Shown here: one piece after another, positions 17,570 to 27,344 of the stretch
Numbering within the stretch: the stretch's first letter is position 1
Layout of the letters: every line of letters starts with the position of its first letter
Source: Turicibacter sp.
GTDB taxonomy: Bacteria > Bacillota > Bacilli > MOL361 > Turicibacteraceae
Direction of reading: 5' to 3'
Assembly (NCBI GenBank): GCA_030531025.1
Contig: JAUMTV010000002.1
Span: forward strand, 1 to 64,000
Length of the DNA stretch: 64,000 nucleotides
Position numbers and translations under genes: made by a program
The notes under the pieces: generated by a model
The model's input: only the letters and a program-made list of their open reading frames with translations
Databases searched by the model: none
Told to the model about the DNA's origin: nothing

Positions 17570-19126
17570 ATGAGTGTTTTAAACGTTACCAACTTAAGTC
17601 ATGGGTTTGGGGATCGTGCTATTTTTGAAAATGTATCATTCCGTTTATTAAAAGGAGAACATGTTGGATTAATCGGAGCCAATGGTGAAGGAAAATCAAC
17701 ATTTATGAATATTATTACTGGGAAATTAGTACCAGATGAAGGAAAAGTTGAATGGTCACGTAATGTACGTGTTGGTTATTTAGATCAGCACGTGTCATTA
17801 CAAGAAGGGATGACTATTCGTGACGTCTTAAAAACAGCTTTCCAATATTTATTTGATATGGAAGCGAAAATTAACGATTTATATATGAAAATGGCAGAAG
17901 TTGATCCAGAAGAAATGGATACTTTATTAGAAGAAGTCGGTGTGCTTCAAGATATCTTATCAAACAATGATTTCTATGTCATCGATGCCAAAGTGGAAGA
18001 GGTAGCTAAAGGGCTAGGGTTACAAGACATCGGTTTAGATCGTGACGTAACGGAATTAAGTGGAGGTCAACGTTCAAAAGTTTTACTTGCAAAATTATTA
18101 CTTGAGAAACCAGATATCTTATTATTAGATGAGCCGACAAACCACTTAGATGAGGCGCATATCACTTGGTTAACACGTTACTTACAAGAATACGAAAATG
18201 CCTTTATTTTAATTTCACATGATATTCCATTCTTAAATAGTGTCATCAACTTAATTTATCATATGGCAAACCAGGAGTTAAATCGTTATGTAGGGGATTA
18301 TGATAACTTTGTTCGTATTTATGAAGCGAAAAAAGCACAATTAGAATCTGCCTATAAAAAACAACAACAAGAAATTGCTGATTTAAAAGATTTTGTGGCT
18401 CGTAATAAGGCTCGTGTTTCAACGCGTAACATGGCCATGTCACGTCAAAAGAAATTAGACAAAATGGAAATCATTGAGTTAGCAGCTGAACGTCCAAAAC
18501 CAGAATTCAATTTTAAAATGGCTCGTACATCAGGGCGCTATATCTTTGAAACAAAAGATTTAGTCATCGGATACAATGAACCATTATCAGCTCCATTAAA
18601 TTTAACGATGGAACGCGGACAAAAAATTGCGATTTGTGGAGCGAACGGAATTGGGAAAACAACGTTATTACGTAGTATCTTAGGTGAAATTCCTGCGATC
18701 TCAGGAAGCGTTGAATTAGGTGAACATTTACATATCGGATACTTTGAGCAAGAAATCAAAGGTGGAAAAGATAAGACATGTTTACAAGAATTCTGGGATG
18801 AGTTCCCGCACTTAACACAAGGAGAAGCTCGTGCCGCTTTAGCTAAGTGTGGATTAACAACGAAACATATTGAAAGTAAAGTCATGGTTTTAAGTGGGGG
18901 AGAACAAGCGAAAGTTCGCCTTGCAAAATTAATTAACCGTGAAACAAATGTCTTAATTCTCGATGAACCAACGAACCACTTAGATGTGGATGCCAAAGAT
19001 GAATTAAAACGTGCGTTAAAAGAATATAAAGGAAGTGTCTTACTGATTTCCCATGAACCTGAATTCTATCGCGATGTTGTGACAGATATTTGGGATGGAG
19101 AAAAGTGGACAACACGTTTAGTATAA
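17570..19126 (+). CDS. ABC-F family ATPase
   Basis: A 518-residue soluble protein with two ABC ATPase domains and no membrane segment. Walker A motifs are GANGEGKST (about 36-44) and GANGIGKTT. Signatures are LSGGQ and LSGGE, and both Walker B/D-loop regions read LDEPTNHLD, the ABC-F hallmark. The inter-domain linker (about 250-300) is rich in Lys/Gln (P-site tRNA interaction motif). Likely a ribosome-associated translation factor of the YkpA/YbiT/EttA kind; antibiotic protection cannot be inferred. ATG 17570 has AAAGGAGAG; the in-frame TTG 17552 lacks an SD. Confidence 0.88.
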   Translation: MSVLNVTNLSHGFGDRAIFENVSFRLLKGEHVGLIGANGEGKSTFMNIITGKLVPDEGKVEWSRNVRVGYLDQHVSLQEGMTIRDVLKTAFQYLFDMEAKINDLYMKMAEVDPEEMDTLLEEVGVLQDILSNNDFYVIDAKVEEVAKGLGLQDIGLDRDVTELSGGQRSKVLLAKLLLEKPDILLLDEPTNHLDEAHITWLTRYLQEYENAFILISHDIPFLNSVINLIYHMANQELNRYVGDYDNFVRIYEAKKAQLESAYKKQQQEIADLKDFVARNKARVSTRNMAMSRQKKLDKMEIIELAAERPKPEFNFKMARTSGRYIFETKDLVIGYNEPLSAPLNLTMERGQKIAICGANGIGKTTLLRSILGEIPAISGSVELGEHLHIGYFEQEIKGGKDKTCLQEFWDEFPHLTQGEARAALAKCGLTTKHIESKVMVLSGGEQAKVRLAKLINRETNVLILDEPTNHLDVDAKDELKRALKEYKGSVLLISHEPEFYRDVVTDIWDGEKWTTRLV

Positions 19127-19133
19127 TGAAACA

Positions 19134-19159
19134 GGGATAGCAGAAGCTATCTCTTTTTC
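19134..19159 (+). terminator. Terminator after ABC-F gene
   Basis: Stem GATAGC/GCTATC with AGAA loop followed by TCTTTTT. Confidence 0.75.
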
Positions 19160-19231
19160 ATTAGTGATGTTGTATATTTTTAAAGTCTGTTTCTTATAAT
19201 GGATTAGAATAGGAAAAGTAGAGGGATAATC

Positions 19232-19633
19232 ATGAAGATTAGAATTAAGTATAAAGAGAATAAAATTTGGATTAAATCGAGTCTTTGTATTGTTTTAGGG
19301 GTAGGGGTGATTGGCGGTATTTATTATAACCTCCGCCATAAGAAACCAAATGAGCTAATGAAAGAGATCGCTAAACCATTTTTTTATGAGCATATCAATG
19401 AGATAATGAGTCAATTTAAAAAAGATGAGGTCAATTGGAGTGTTGATATTAATCAGTTAAAAATTATCTCAGGAGATGTGAATGAGTTTATTGTGAAAAT
19501 AAAATATGATTTAAATATAATAGATGAGGTAGAATGTGAGTATTTTTCTCAACAATGGATGATGAAAGTTAAATGTGAATCGAATGGTGAGTATAAGCTT
19601 GTTGAACAAGGAGAGGACATTTCTTCCTATTAA
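19232..19633 (+). CDS. Small membrane-anchored protein of unknown function
   Basis: A 133-residue protein with a basic N-terminus, one membrane segment (about 14-32) and an exposed, Lys/Glu-rich C-terminal domain of about 95 residues. It resembles a small alpha+beta (NTF2- or DUF4829-like) domain, but I recognise no family. SD GAGGGATAATC precedes the ATG. It lies between the ABC-F gene and a nucleotidyltransferase-like gene with its own SD. Confidence 0.7.
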   Translation: MKIRIKYKENKIWIKSSLCIVLGVGVIGGIYYNLRHKKPNELMKEIAKPFFYEHINEIMSQFKKDEVNWSVDINQLKIISGDVNEFIVKIKYDLNIIDEVECEYFSQQWMMKVKCESNGEYKLVEQGEDISSY

Positions 19634-19729
19634 ATGGCTCGAGGTCCTAGAACAGATATAGTCAAATAAAATAAAATGTGATATAATGACAAATATTGAC
19701 ATTAATTGATGTTCTGGAGGGGGAAAGAG

Positions 19730-20578
19730 ATGAAACAGGGAGATTTATGTTTTGTAAATGAATTACATCAAGAACTAGAACGCGAAGATATGCTAAAAGT
19801 AATTAAGCATGAACTAAAGCAACAATCACATATTATGGCCATCTTTTATAGTGATAACTATTCTCATGATTTAAACCTTCATTTGAATATTGTGGTGCAG
19901 CCTATTTTTTATCAGGAGATGATTGAACATAAACGGTTGTTAGCATCAAAATTTGGAAAAGTTCTCTTTTTTGAAGAAAATCGACAACAAAGAAATACAA
20001 TTATTGTTCATTATGAGAATTTGTTAAAAGTGTTTATCACCTTTCATCATCCAAAGCTACTAAAACCATCGATAGATTATAAGAAGATAACGATCGTCAA
20101 GGATTCATACGGTCTAATGGCGTATATTAACGAGCAATCAGATAAAATAAAGGATGCCTTTAACTTTGAAGACATAGATAATTGGCGTACAAAATTCTTC
20201 TCAAATTATTATGAGTTTTACCGAAGTCTACAATGTCAGGAATCATATCAAGTAGGACATTGCTTAGATGTGATGCGTTGGTTAGTGGCCACGATGTGGA
20301 TGGTTCAAAACGGAAATAAACCAAATAGCTATCTCGATTGGGCACATATGGAAGGTCATGATTCATTATTAAGTTCAGCTCAACAAGAAAAGCTAAAACA
20401 ATGGGAGCATCGTGCCTCAGATAAGAAACTCGAAGAGATCGTAAACTTAATTGTTGAAGAATTCAATTCATTACACGAAGAGCTTTGCGCAAAGTTGCAG
20501 TTAGTTGAGGAGCAAGACTATGTTTATCGTGTTTTAGCTCGTGCTAAGCAGTTTGGATCCATTCAACAAGCAATTTAG
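19730..20578 (+). CDS. Nucleotidyltransferase-like protein, probably degenerate
   Basis: A 282-residue soluble protein whose plan (N-terminal FYSDNYSHDLNLHLNIVV, FGKVLFFEENR, VFITFHH, then an all-helical C-terminal half) resembles aminoglycoside-adenylyltransferase-like nucleotidyltransferases. The catalytic GS-x-DxD is not clearly kept, as the region reads SDNYSHDLNLHL, so activity is doubtful. The start is ATG 19730 after GGAGGGGG; an upstream in-frame ATG lacks an SD. Function unassigned. Confidence 0.7.
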   Translation: MKQGDLCFVNELHQELEREDMLKVIKHELKQQSHIMAIFYSDNYSHDLNLHLNIVVQPIFYQEMIEHKRLLASKFGKVLFFEENRQQRNTIIVHYENLLKVFITFHHPKLLKPSIDYKKITIVKDSYGLMAYINEQSDKIKDAFNFEDIDNWRTKFFSNYYEFYRSLQCQESYQVGHCLDVMRWLVATMWMVQNGNKPNSYLDWAHMEGHDSLLSSAQQEKLKQWEHRASDKKLEEIVNLIVEEFNSLHEELCAKLQLVEEQDYVYRVLARAKQFGSIQQAI

Positions 20579-20582
20579 TTAG

Positions 20583-20621
20583 ACGTCTCAAAGGAAGTTA
20601 ACTTCCTTTGAGGCGTTTTTC
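20583..20621 (+). terminator. Terminator after nucleotidyltransferase-like gene
   Basis: Palindrome CTCAAAGGAAG/CTTCCTTTGAG extended by ACGT/GCGT, then a T run. Confidence 0.88.
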
Positions 20622-20716
20622 GTTAGAATTAAGTAACTGGAAGGATTATCATCTAGTTCAAATAAAATAAAAAATGTTATGATGATAACAACGATAACAA
20701 GAAATTTGGTGAAAAG

Positions 20717-23008
20717 ATGATTATTCGTAAAGGAATTAAAGAAATTGTTAGCTATGTCTATCAACAGGGCGATTTAAATCTAGAATATTTTCAGGCAAAT
20801 CGTGCTCAATATGGAACGAAAGCTCATCAACTCATTCAAGAGCACTACTTAGAGGAAGAATGTGAAGTTTATTTAGAACACCTATTGCTTATAGAAGGTC
20901 ATGAAGTTCATTTAAGTGGTCGAATGGATTTACTACTTGAACGAGAGGGGGAATGGATTGTTGGAGAAATTAAATCAACGACACGACGTCTAGAAACGAT
21001 TGAGGAAAATGATCGTCCAGCTCATTATGCTCAAGCGAAGATGTATGCGTACTTACTTTTATGCCAACATTTAGATTGGGAAGAAATTACTGTTCGATTA
21101 ATTTATTGTGATATAGATGGAATTAATCAACGACATTTCGATCAAGTTTATACAAAAGAAATGCTAGAGCCATTTGTGACTGAAACGATCAAAGAATACT
21201 TAGAGTGGTACTTTATTTTATTGCGCTCAATGGAGTTAAAACTTAAAACAGCTAAAACACTACAGTTTCCATTTGGAGAGTTTCGTGCTTATCAGCGGGA
21301 ACTATCCGGTGCCGTGTATCAATGCGTGAAACAAAAAAAGCGTCTACTATTAAGAGCACCAACCGGAATTGGTAAAACTATGGGAACAATTTTTCCGAGT
21401 ATTAAAGCGTTAAGTGAACATGAGCAAAAAATCTTTTACTTCACAGCGAAAACAATCGGCCGTCGTGTTGCCGAAAAAGCGTTTGAAAAGTGCTTAGCCA
21501 ATGGCTGGCACGCTAAAGTAACAACGATTACAGCAAAAGAGAAAATCTGTTTAATGGATGAGGTCAAATGTGATCCGAGTTATTGTTCTTATGCGAAGGG
21601 ATATTTTAATCGAATTAATGCGGCGACCAAAGATCTTTTTGAATCAGAGATGCTTTATAGTCGAGAACAAATCATTAAGTACGCCAAAAAACATTCAGTT
21701 TGCCCATTTGAGTATTCGTTAGCTATGGCATCGATCAGTGATGCGGTTATTGGAGATTATAACTATATGTTTGACCCTCGTGCTTATTTACGTCGATTTT
21801 TTGATGAGCCATCATCACATGTTGCTTTAATTGATGAAGCACATAATTTATATGATCGTGCATGTGAGATGTACAGCGCTTCTTTAACGAAGTCAGCGAT
21901 TCAAGAATTACATCGCCTATTTAAAAATCGACATAAATCACTGGCAAAAGCTTTGAGTGCTTTAAATTTAAAGTTTATTGAATATCGTCATGAACTTGAA
22001 GAGAATAAAAGTTATGATTTGTTCAAGCAAGAGATAGATAAATCATTTTTAACTAAAATTCAAGTCTTATTAGAGGTGTTAGAAAAATATTTATATAAAT
22101 ATCCTGAAACAGAATATAAACCGCAATTAATGACTCTTTATTTTGATTTACATCAATTTTTACGCATTTCAGAGTTTTATAATGAAAGTTTTCGTCTACG
22201 TTATGAGCGCTATGGAATGGACCTTAAAGTAACAATTGTTTGTTTAAATCCAAGTTTATATTTAAGCGAACGAATGGAACGAGTACGTTCGAGTATTTTA
22301 TTTTCGGCAACGCTTCATCCATTAAGTTACTATCATACCGTTTTACTACATGAGGAAGAGTGTGAACAAATCTTTTTACCTTCTCCATTTGAACGTAATC
22401 AGTTAGAGTTATATATCCATCATGGTATTTCTACTAAATTTAAGTCTCGACAACACTCAGTGGCTCACTTAATTTCAACAATTTATTACGTTACTATGAG
22501 AAAGAAGGGAAATTACCTAGTCTTCTTTCCATCCTATCAATATCTTGAAATGGTTTATGAAGCCTATCGAGAATTAGTTGGCAAGGAGCAAGTCATATTA
22601 AAACAAGAACGTGAAATGGATGAATCAGAACGTGAAACCTTCTTGTCTTCTTTTAGTGAAGAGTCACAAACGACGCTTGTTGCCTTTGCTGTCTTGGGTG
22701 GTGTTTTTAGTGAAGGAATCGACTTGGTGGGCAATCAACTGATTGGATCCATTATCGTCGGTGTCGGACTGCCGCAAATTAATCCATTAACAGAGCAACG
22801 TCGTCTTTATTTTGAACAAACTTTTAATAAAGGTTATTTATTTGCTTATGTTTATCCAGGATTTAATAAAGTGATGCAAGCAGTTGGTCGTGTTATTCGA
22901 ACGGAAACTGATCAAGGGATAGTTGTCATGATTGATGAACGTTATATAGAACCGACGTATTTATCGTTATTTCCTTATGAGTGGCAGCATGCGAAATTTT
23001 TAAATTAA
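20717..23008 (+). CDS. XPD/DinG-like superfamily 2 helicase with N-terminal PD-(D/E)XK nuclease domain
   Basis: A 763-residue nuclease-helicase. Residues about 1-190 form a Cas4/RecB-like nuclease domain: SGRMDLLLE...WIVGEIKST, with acidic residues and Lys in the GRxDLL and GEIKS motifs. The helicase core carries Walker A RAPTGIGKT (about 212-220) and DEAH in LIDEAHNL (about 371). An iron-sulfur insert has four Cys (KIC, VKC, SYC and SVCPF), as in XPD/DinG. C-terminal motifs include FSEGIDL and VGRVIRTETD. Probably a DNA-repair enzyme with 5'-3' helicase activity; the biological role is inferred. Single gene. Confidence 0.87.
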   Translation: MIIRKGIKEIVSYVYQQGDLNLEYFQANRAQYGTKAHQLIQEHYLEEECEVYLEHLLLIEGHEVHLSGRMDLLLEREGEWIVGEIKSTTRRLETIEENDRPAHYAQAKMYAYLLLCQHLDWEEITVRLIYCDIDGINQRHFDQVYTKEMLEPFVTETIKEYLEWYFILLRSMELKLKTAKTLQFPFGEFRAYQRELSGAVYQCVKQKKRLLLRAPTGIGKTMGTIFPSIKALSEHEQKIFYFTAKTIGRRVAEKAFEKCLANGWHAKVTTITAKEKICLMDEVKCDPSYCSYAKGYFNRINAATKDLFESEMLYSREQIIKYAKKHSVCPFEYSLAMASISDAVIGDYNYMFDPRAYLRRFFDEPSSHVALIDEAHNLYDRACEMYSASLTKSAIQELHRLFKNRHKSLAKALSALNLKFIEYRHELEENKSYDLFKQEIDKSFLTKIQVLLEVLEKYLYKYPETEYKPQLMTLYFDLHQFLRISEFYNESFRLRYERYGMDLKVTIVCLNPSLYLSERMERVRSSILFSATLHPLSYYHTVLLHEEECEQIFLPSPFERNQLELYIHHGISTKFKSRQHSVAHLISTIYYVTMRKKGNYLVFFPSYQYLEMVYEAYRELVGKEQVILKQEREMDESERETFLSSFSEESQTTLVAFAVLGGVFSEGIDLVGNQLIGSIIVGVGLPQINPLTEQRRLYFEQTFNKGYLFAYVYPGFNKVMQAVGRVIRTETDQGIVVMIDERYIEPTYLSLFPYEWQHAKFLN

Positions 23009-23053
23009 GTGACAAGTTAAGAGTAGGGGTAAAAAATGATACCCATAATGAAC

Positions 23054-23088
23054 AGAGGATTTATGAATTATAAATCCTCTGTTTTTTT
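23054..23088 (+). terminator. Terminator after helicase gene
   Basis: Stem AGAGGATTTAT/ATAAATCCTCT with 5-base loop and GTTTTTTT. Confidence 0.9.
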
Positions 23089-23095
23089 ATAGAGG

Positions 23096-23124
23096 TTGAC
23101 AATATTTCTCAGATGTGTTAAATA
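23096..23124 (+). promoter_or_regulatory. Sigma-A promoter of the marR-ABC exporter operon
   Basis: -35 TTGACA (23096-23101), 17-base spacer, extended -10 TG-T-TAAATA (23116-23124). The -10 lies inside the left arm of the MarR operator. Confidence 0.85.
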
Positions 23125-23160
23125 TTTAGATATCTAATGATTTGATATCTAAATATTTAA
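23118..23160 (+). promoter_or_regulatory. Perfect 17-bp inverted repeat, probable MarR operator
   Basis: TTAAATATTTAGATATC (23118-23134) and its exact reverse complement (23144-23160) flank a 9-base spacer and cover the -10 element. The position before a marR gene predicts autorepression of the whole operon. Confidence 0.85.
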
Positions 23161-23176
23161 TAAAAGGAGGGTATAT

Positions 23177-23638
23177 ATGAATGAAAATTTAGAGACGTTG
23201 CGTCCTAAGTCGTTACACCGTGCTTTTATACGTGCTTCAAAAATGCATAAAAAGGTTTGTCAGCATCGATTTCAACAATTAGGATTAACCGAAGGGCAGC
23301 CAAAAGTATTAGATTATTTACGTCATCATAACGGCTGTTCACAAAAAGATTTAGCTAAGCATTGTCACATTCAGCCGGCAACTGCGACTAGTTTATTAGG
23401 ACATTTAGAAAGAAGTGGCTTAATCTATCGAGAGATGAATCAACAAGATCGTCGAATTACTAATGTTTTTTTAACAGAAGCTGGTGCGGCATTTCAAAAG
23501 AAAGTAAAAACAGCGTTTATTGAAATAGATGAACAATGCTTTAAAGGATTTACTTCGAAAGAAAAAGAAGAGGCGATCAATTATTTAGAGCGCATCTGTG
23601 AAAACTTAAAAGGAAAGGAGAGTCATGAAGATGTTTAA
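23177..23638 (+). CDS. MarR family transcriptional repressor
   Basis: A 153-residue winged-helix regulator. The helix-turn-helix is CSQKDLAKHCHIQPATATSLLGHLERSGLI (about 54-83, recognition helix PATATSLLGHLE) and the wing is REMNQQDRRITNVFLTEAG. It is encoded upstream of, and overlapping by 14 bases, a heterodimeric ABC multidrug-type exporter. It very probably represses that operon through the perfect inverted repeat over its promoter. SD AAAGGAGGG. The inducing ligand is unknown. Confidence 0.9.
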   Translation: MNENLETLRPKSLHRAFIRASKMHKKVCQHRFQQLGLTEGQPKVLDYLRHHNGCSQKDLAKHCHIQPATATSLLGHLERSGLIYREMNQQDRRITNVFLTEAGAAFQKKVKTAFIEIDEQCFKGFTSKEKEEAINYLERICENLKGKESHEDV

Positions 23639-25361
23639 GCTATTAAAATTTTTAAAGGGATCAGCGATTTTATATGCTATTTTGGCACCTCTTTTAATGA
23701 TGTTAGAGGTCGCAATGGATTTAACGTTACCGACGATGTTGTCGAATATCGTTGATATTGGGATTGCTAACGGAGATATGAATTATGTATTAGCAACAGG
23801 GGCAAAAATGATTTTATTTGCTTTATTAGGATTAATAGGGGGAGTTGGGTGCTCTATTTTTTCAACAATGGCAGCTATTAACCTAGGACAAAATTTACGT
23901 GATGGGCTATTTGCTAAAATTCAATCGTTGTCTTTTTTAGAGTTAGATCATTTTAAAACCTCATCGTTAATTACTCGTTTAACGAATGATATTACACAAG
24001 TTCAAACGATGGTTATGATGGCGCTTCGTATTTTAGTCCGTGCACCATTACTATGCGTGGGTGGACTATTTATGGCGTATCAGTTGAGTCATCGTTTATC
24101 AGTTGTTTTTGTCATTGCAATTCCAATTATTTTAGTATTTGTTGCAATTGTCATGTCAAAATCATTCCCATTATTTAAGACGATGCAAGAGAAAATTGAT
24201 AAAGTTAATAATGTGATGCGTGAAAATTTATTAGGTGTTCGTGTTATTAAAGCATTTACAATGGAAGGTAAGCAAAGAGAACGTTTCAATGAAGCAAATG
24301 ATGATTTAATGGACCAAAGTATTCGAGCACAAAAGATTATGATTATTTTAAATCCAGTAGTCATGTTAGTCGTAAACTTTAGTGTCATTGCTGTGCTTTG
24401 GTATGGTGGATATCTTGTTCAAGATGGATTACTTGAAACAGGAAAGATTATGGCGTTTATTAACTATTTAACTCAAATCATGATGTCGATGATGATGGTC
24501 ATTATGATTTCAATGAACTTTTCACGTTCAAAAGCATCAGCAGATCGTATTAATGAAGTCTTTAATACCCACTCAAGTATTCAAGAAAGTTCTAGTGCAA
24601 CTGAATTAACGAATTATGATGTTGAATTTAAAAATGTTTCATTTAAATATCACGACCATAGTGAAGAAGTTTTAAAAGGCATTTCTTTTAAAATTAAAGA
24701 AGGACAAAAAGTTGGAATCATTGGGGGAACTGGATCAGGAAAAAGTTCTCTTGTCAGTTTAATTCCACGCTTATACGATGCGAGTAAAGGTGAAGTATTA
24801 ATTGGGGGACAAAATGTTAAAAACCTATCTTTAAGAGAACTGCGTGATAAGATTGGAGTTGTTTTACAAGAGAGTATTTTATTCTCTGGAACTATTGCTT
24901 CTAACTTTAAATTTGGCTATCATGAAGCGACTCAAACTGAATTAGATGAAGCTGCACGCGATGCTCAAGCGCTGGAGTTTATTCAAGCAAAAGAAGAAAA
25001 ATATGACACAGTTGTTGAACAACGTGGGAAAAACTTATCAGGTGGTCAAAAGCAACGTGTTTCCATTGCAAGAACATTAATTAGAAATCCTAAGATTTTA
25101 ATTTTAGATGATTCCTCAAGTGCCCTTGATATGGCGACTGAAAGTAAATTACAGCAAGCGATTAAAGCACGTATGAAAGATAGTACGGTAATCATGATTG
25201 CTCAGCGTATTTCAGCGGTTATGGATGCTGATCAAATCATTGTATTAGATCAAGGTGAGATATCAGGAATTGGAACACATCAAGAGTTATTAAAATCAAA
25301 TGAAATTTATCGCAGTATTGCTATTTCACAATTAGGAGAGGAGGCTGTTAACCATGAATAA
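23625..25361 (+). CDS. Heterodimeric ABC exporter, subunit 1 (degenerate catalytic site)
   Basis: A 578-residue half-transporter with six membrane helices (1-300) and one ATPase domain: Walker A GGTGSGKSS (about 367-375), signature LSGGQ, Walker B ILILDDSSSALD. The usual catalytic Glu is Asp here, as in BmrC, LmrC and TM287-type subunits. It should pair with the next gene product, and together they resemble BmrCD/YheHI multidrug exporters. The start overlaps the marR stop, and its end overlaps the next start by 8 bases. Confidence 0.9.
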   Translation: MKMFKLLKFLKGSAILYAILAPLLMMLEVAMDLTLPTMLSNIVDIGIANGDMNYVLATGAKMILFALLGLIGGVGCSIFSTMAAINLGQNLRDGLFAKIQSLSFLELDHFKTSSLITRLTNDITQVQTMVMMALRILVRAPLLCVGGLFMAYQLSHRLSVVFVIAIPIILVFVAIVMSKSFPLFKTMQEKIDKVNNVMRENLLGVRVIKAFTMEGKQRERFNEANDDLMDQSIRAQKIMIILNPVVMLVVNFSVIAVLWYGGYLVQDGLLETGKIMAFINYLTQIMMSMMMVIMISMNFSRSKASADRINEVFNTHSSIQESSSATELTNYDVEFKNVSFKYHDHSEEVLKGISFKIKEGQKVGIIGGTGSGKSSLVSLIPRLYDASKGEVLIGGQNVKNLSLRELRDKIGVVLQESILFSGTIASNFKFGYHEATQTELDEAARDAQALEFIQAKEEKYDTVVEQRGKNLSGGQKQRVSIARTLIRNPKILILDDSSSALDMATESKLQQAIKARMKDSTVIMIAQRISAVMDADQIIVLDQGEISGIGTHQELLKSNEIYRSIAISQLGEEAVNHE

Positions 25362-27162
25362 ATCGATGGGACCAGGTCCAAGACCAGGTGGTCCAGGACC
25401 TAGTGGGCGTTTTGATAAAGCGGAGAAATTAAAAAATCCTAAATCAACGATTAAGCGACTACTTGCTTATTTAAATCATCGAGTTTATGCGCTTGTCTTA
25501 GTTTTTATCTTTTGTATTGTTTCAACATTAGTCAGTGTGTTAGCGACAAAATATTATGGTGATATTATTGATAATTATATTATTCCAGGTAACTTATCAG
25601 GCTTAAAAGCTATTTGTTTATTTATGGGGGCTATCTATCTTATTAGCGTTATAGCAACTTATGCGCAAAACTTAATTATGGTTAAGTTAGCTCAAGAAAC
25701 AACAGCTGAAATTCGTCGTCAATTATTTAATAGCATGCAAAAACTTCCACTTCGTTTCTTTGATACTCATTCCAGTGGAGATTTAATGAGCCGTTTGACT
25801 AATGATGTGGATAATATTAATATGACGTTATCGCAAAGTATTACCCAAATGTTTTCTGGGATTATTACAATTATTGGAATGCTTATAGCCATGCTTGTTT
25901 TAAGTCCTACTTTAACACTTGTTGGATTAGTCACAACACCACTTATGTTTTTAACGTCGCGTTTTTTAGTTAAGAAAACACAGCCTTTCTTCATTAAACA
26001 GCAACAAGATTTAGGAAGTTTAAATGGTTATATTGAGGAAGTTGTTTCAGGTCAAAAAGCCATCTTATTATTTTCACAAGAAGAAGAAGTTGAGAAAGAG
26101 TTTGGATCGATTAATCGTTGCTTAACGAAGAGTGCGATTATGGCGCAGGCTTTATCAGGGTTCATGGGGCCAGTGAATAACTTTATTAATAATTTAACCT
26201 TCTTATTAGTTGCTGTTGTTGGAGGTGTGTTAGCTCTTTCAGGAACTGCTATTACAGTAGGGACAATCTTTACTTTTATTTTATATATGAGAAACTTCAC
26301 ACGTCCGATTAATGAGATCTTAAATATTTTTAATACGGTTCAATCAGCTTTAGCAGGTGCAGAACGTGTCTTTGAAATTATGGATGAAGCTCCCGAACAG
26401 GATGAAGAAGGCGCTCATGATATTGATAAGTTAGATGGAGACGTTATCTTAAATCATGTAAAATTCTCATATGATACAGGAAAAACGATTTTAAAAGATG
26501 CTTGTATTCATGCTCGACGTGGAGAAACAGTTGCTATTGTTGGACCAACAGGAGCTGGAAAAACAACGATTATTAATCTATTAACGAAATTTTATGATAT
26601 TGATTCAGGGGATATTTTAATAGATGGGGTTAATATTGACCATATTACGCGTAGTAGTTTACGACGTAGTATTTCTATGGTGCTTCAAGATACTTATTTA
26701 TTTGGAGAAACAGTTCGCGAAAATATTCGTTATGGACGTTTAAATGCTACCGATGAAGAGATTATTGAAGCAGCTAAAATGGCGAATGCTCACAAGTTTA
26801 TTATGCAATTACCAGATGGATATGACACTGTTTTATCTGACAATGGAAGTAATTTATCACAAGGTCAACGTCAGTTATTAGCAATTGCACGAGCCGTCTT
26901 ATCACAATCATCGATTTTAATTTTAGATGAGGCAACGTCTTCTATTGATACACGAACAGAAGTTGAGATTCAAAAGGCTATGCTGCGTTTAATGGAAGGA
27001 AAAACGACATTCGTTATTGCTCACCGTTTAAGTACTATTCGTAATGCTGATCAAATCCTAGTTTTAAATCAAGGAGAAATTATTGAGCAAGGGAATCATG
27101 AATCATTGCTTGCTGCAAATGGTTTTTATGCAAATTTATATAATAGTCAATTTAGAGAGTAA
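25354..27162 (+). CDS. Heterodimeric ABC exporter, subunit 2 (consensus catalytic Glu)
   Basis: A 602-residue half-transporter with a Gly/Pro-rich cytoplasmic N-terminus (first 25 residues), six membrane helices, and an ATPase domain: Walker A GPTGAGKTT (about 397-405), Walker B ILILDEATSSID with the catalytic Glu present. Its signature reads LSQGQ rather than LSGGQ. The combination of a degenerate Walker B in subunit 1 and a degenerate signature in subunit 2 is the asymmetry known from heterodimeric exporters such as TM287/288. Likely drug or lipid export; substrate unknown. Confidence 0.9.
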   Translation: MNKSMGPGPRPGGPGPSGRFDKAEKLKNPKSTIKRLLAYLNHRVYALVLVFIFCIVSTLVSVLATKYYGDIIDNYIIPGNLSGLKAICLFMGAIYLISVIATYAQNLIMVKLAQETTAEIRRQLFNSMQKLPLRFFDTHSSGDLMSRLTNDVDNINMTLSQSITQMFSGIITIIGMLIAMLVLSPTLTLVGLVTTPLMFLTSRFLVKKTQPFFIKQQQDLGSLNGYIEEVVSGQKAILLFSQEEEVEKEFGSINRCLTKSAIMAQALSGFMGPVNNFINNLTFLLVAVVGGVLALSGTAITVGTIFTFILYMRNFTRPINEILNIFNTVQSALAGAERVFEIMDEAPEQDEEGAHDIDKLDGDVILNHVKFSYDTGKTILKDACIHARRGETVAIVGPTGAGKTTIINLLTKFYDIDSGDILIDGVNIDHITRSSLRRSISMVLQDTYLFGETVRENIRYGRLNATDEEIIEAAKMANAHKFIMQLPDGYDTVLSDNGSNLSQGQRQLLAIARAVLSQSSILILDEATSSIDTRTEVEIQKAMLRLMEGKTTFVIAHRLSTIRNADQILVLNQGEIIEQGNHESLLAANGFYANLYNSQFRE

Positions 27163-27174
27163 TGAAAAAGCAAT

Positions 27175-27203
27175 CCAGACGGATTGCTTTTCATTTGAAC
27201 AAA
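27175..27203 (+). terminator. Terminator of the MarR-ABC operon
   Basis: Stem AAAAGCAATCC/GGATTGCTTTT with AGAC loop. Confidence 0.88.
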
Positions 27204-27344
27204 TAGATAGATTTTTGCATAGAGTAATATTAGAAAGTCATTTTATAAAAATTAGATAGAAAGATAATAGATAATCCAATTAAAAGCGTATACAATCAAA
27301 AAAGTTAAAGGGGAATCTTATAATTTCATCAGAAAGGGGGAAAA

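Noticed and set aside
17570..19126. ABC-F gene as an antibiotic-resistance (ribosome protection) gene
   Set aside because: It resembles housekeeping ABC-F ATPases; no resistance-specific linker can be recognised by eye.
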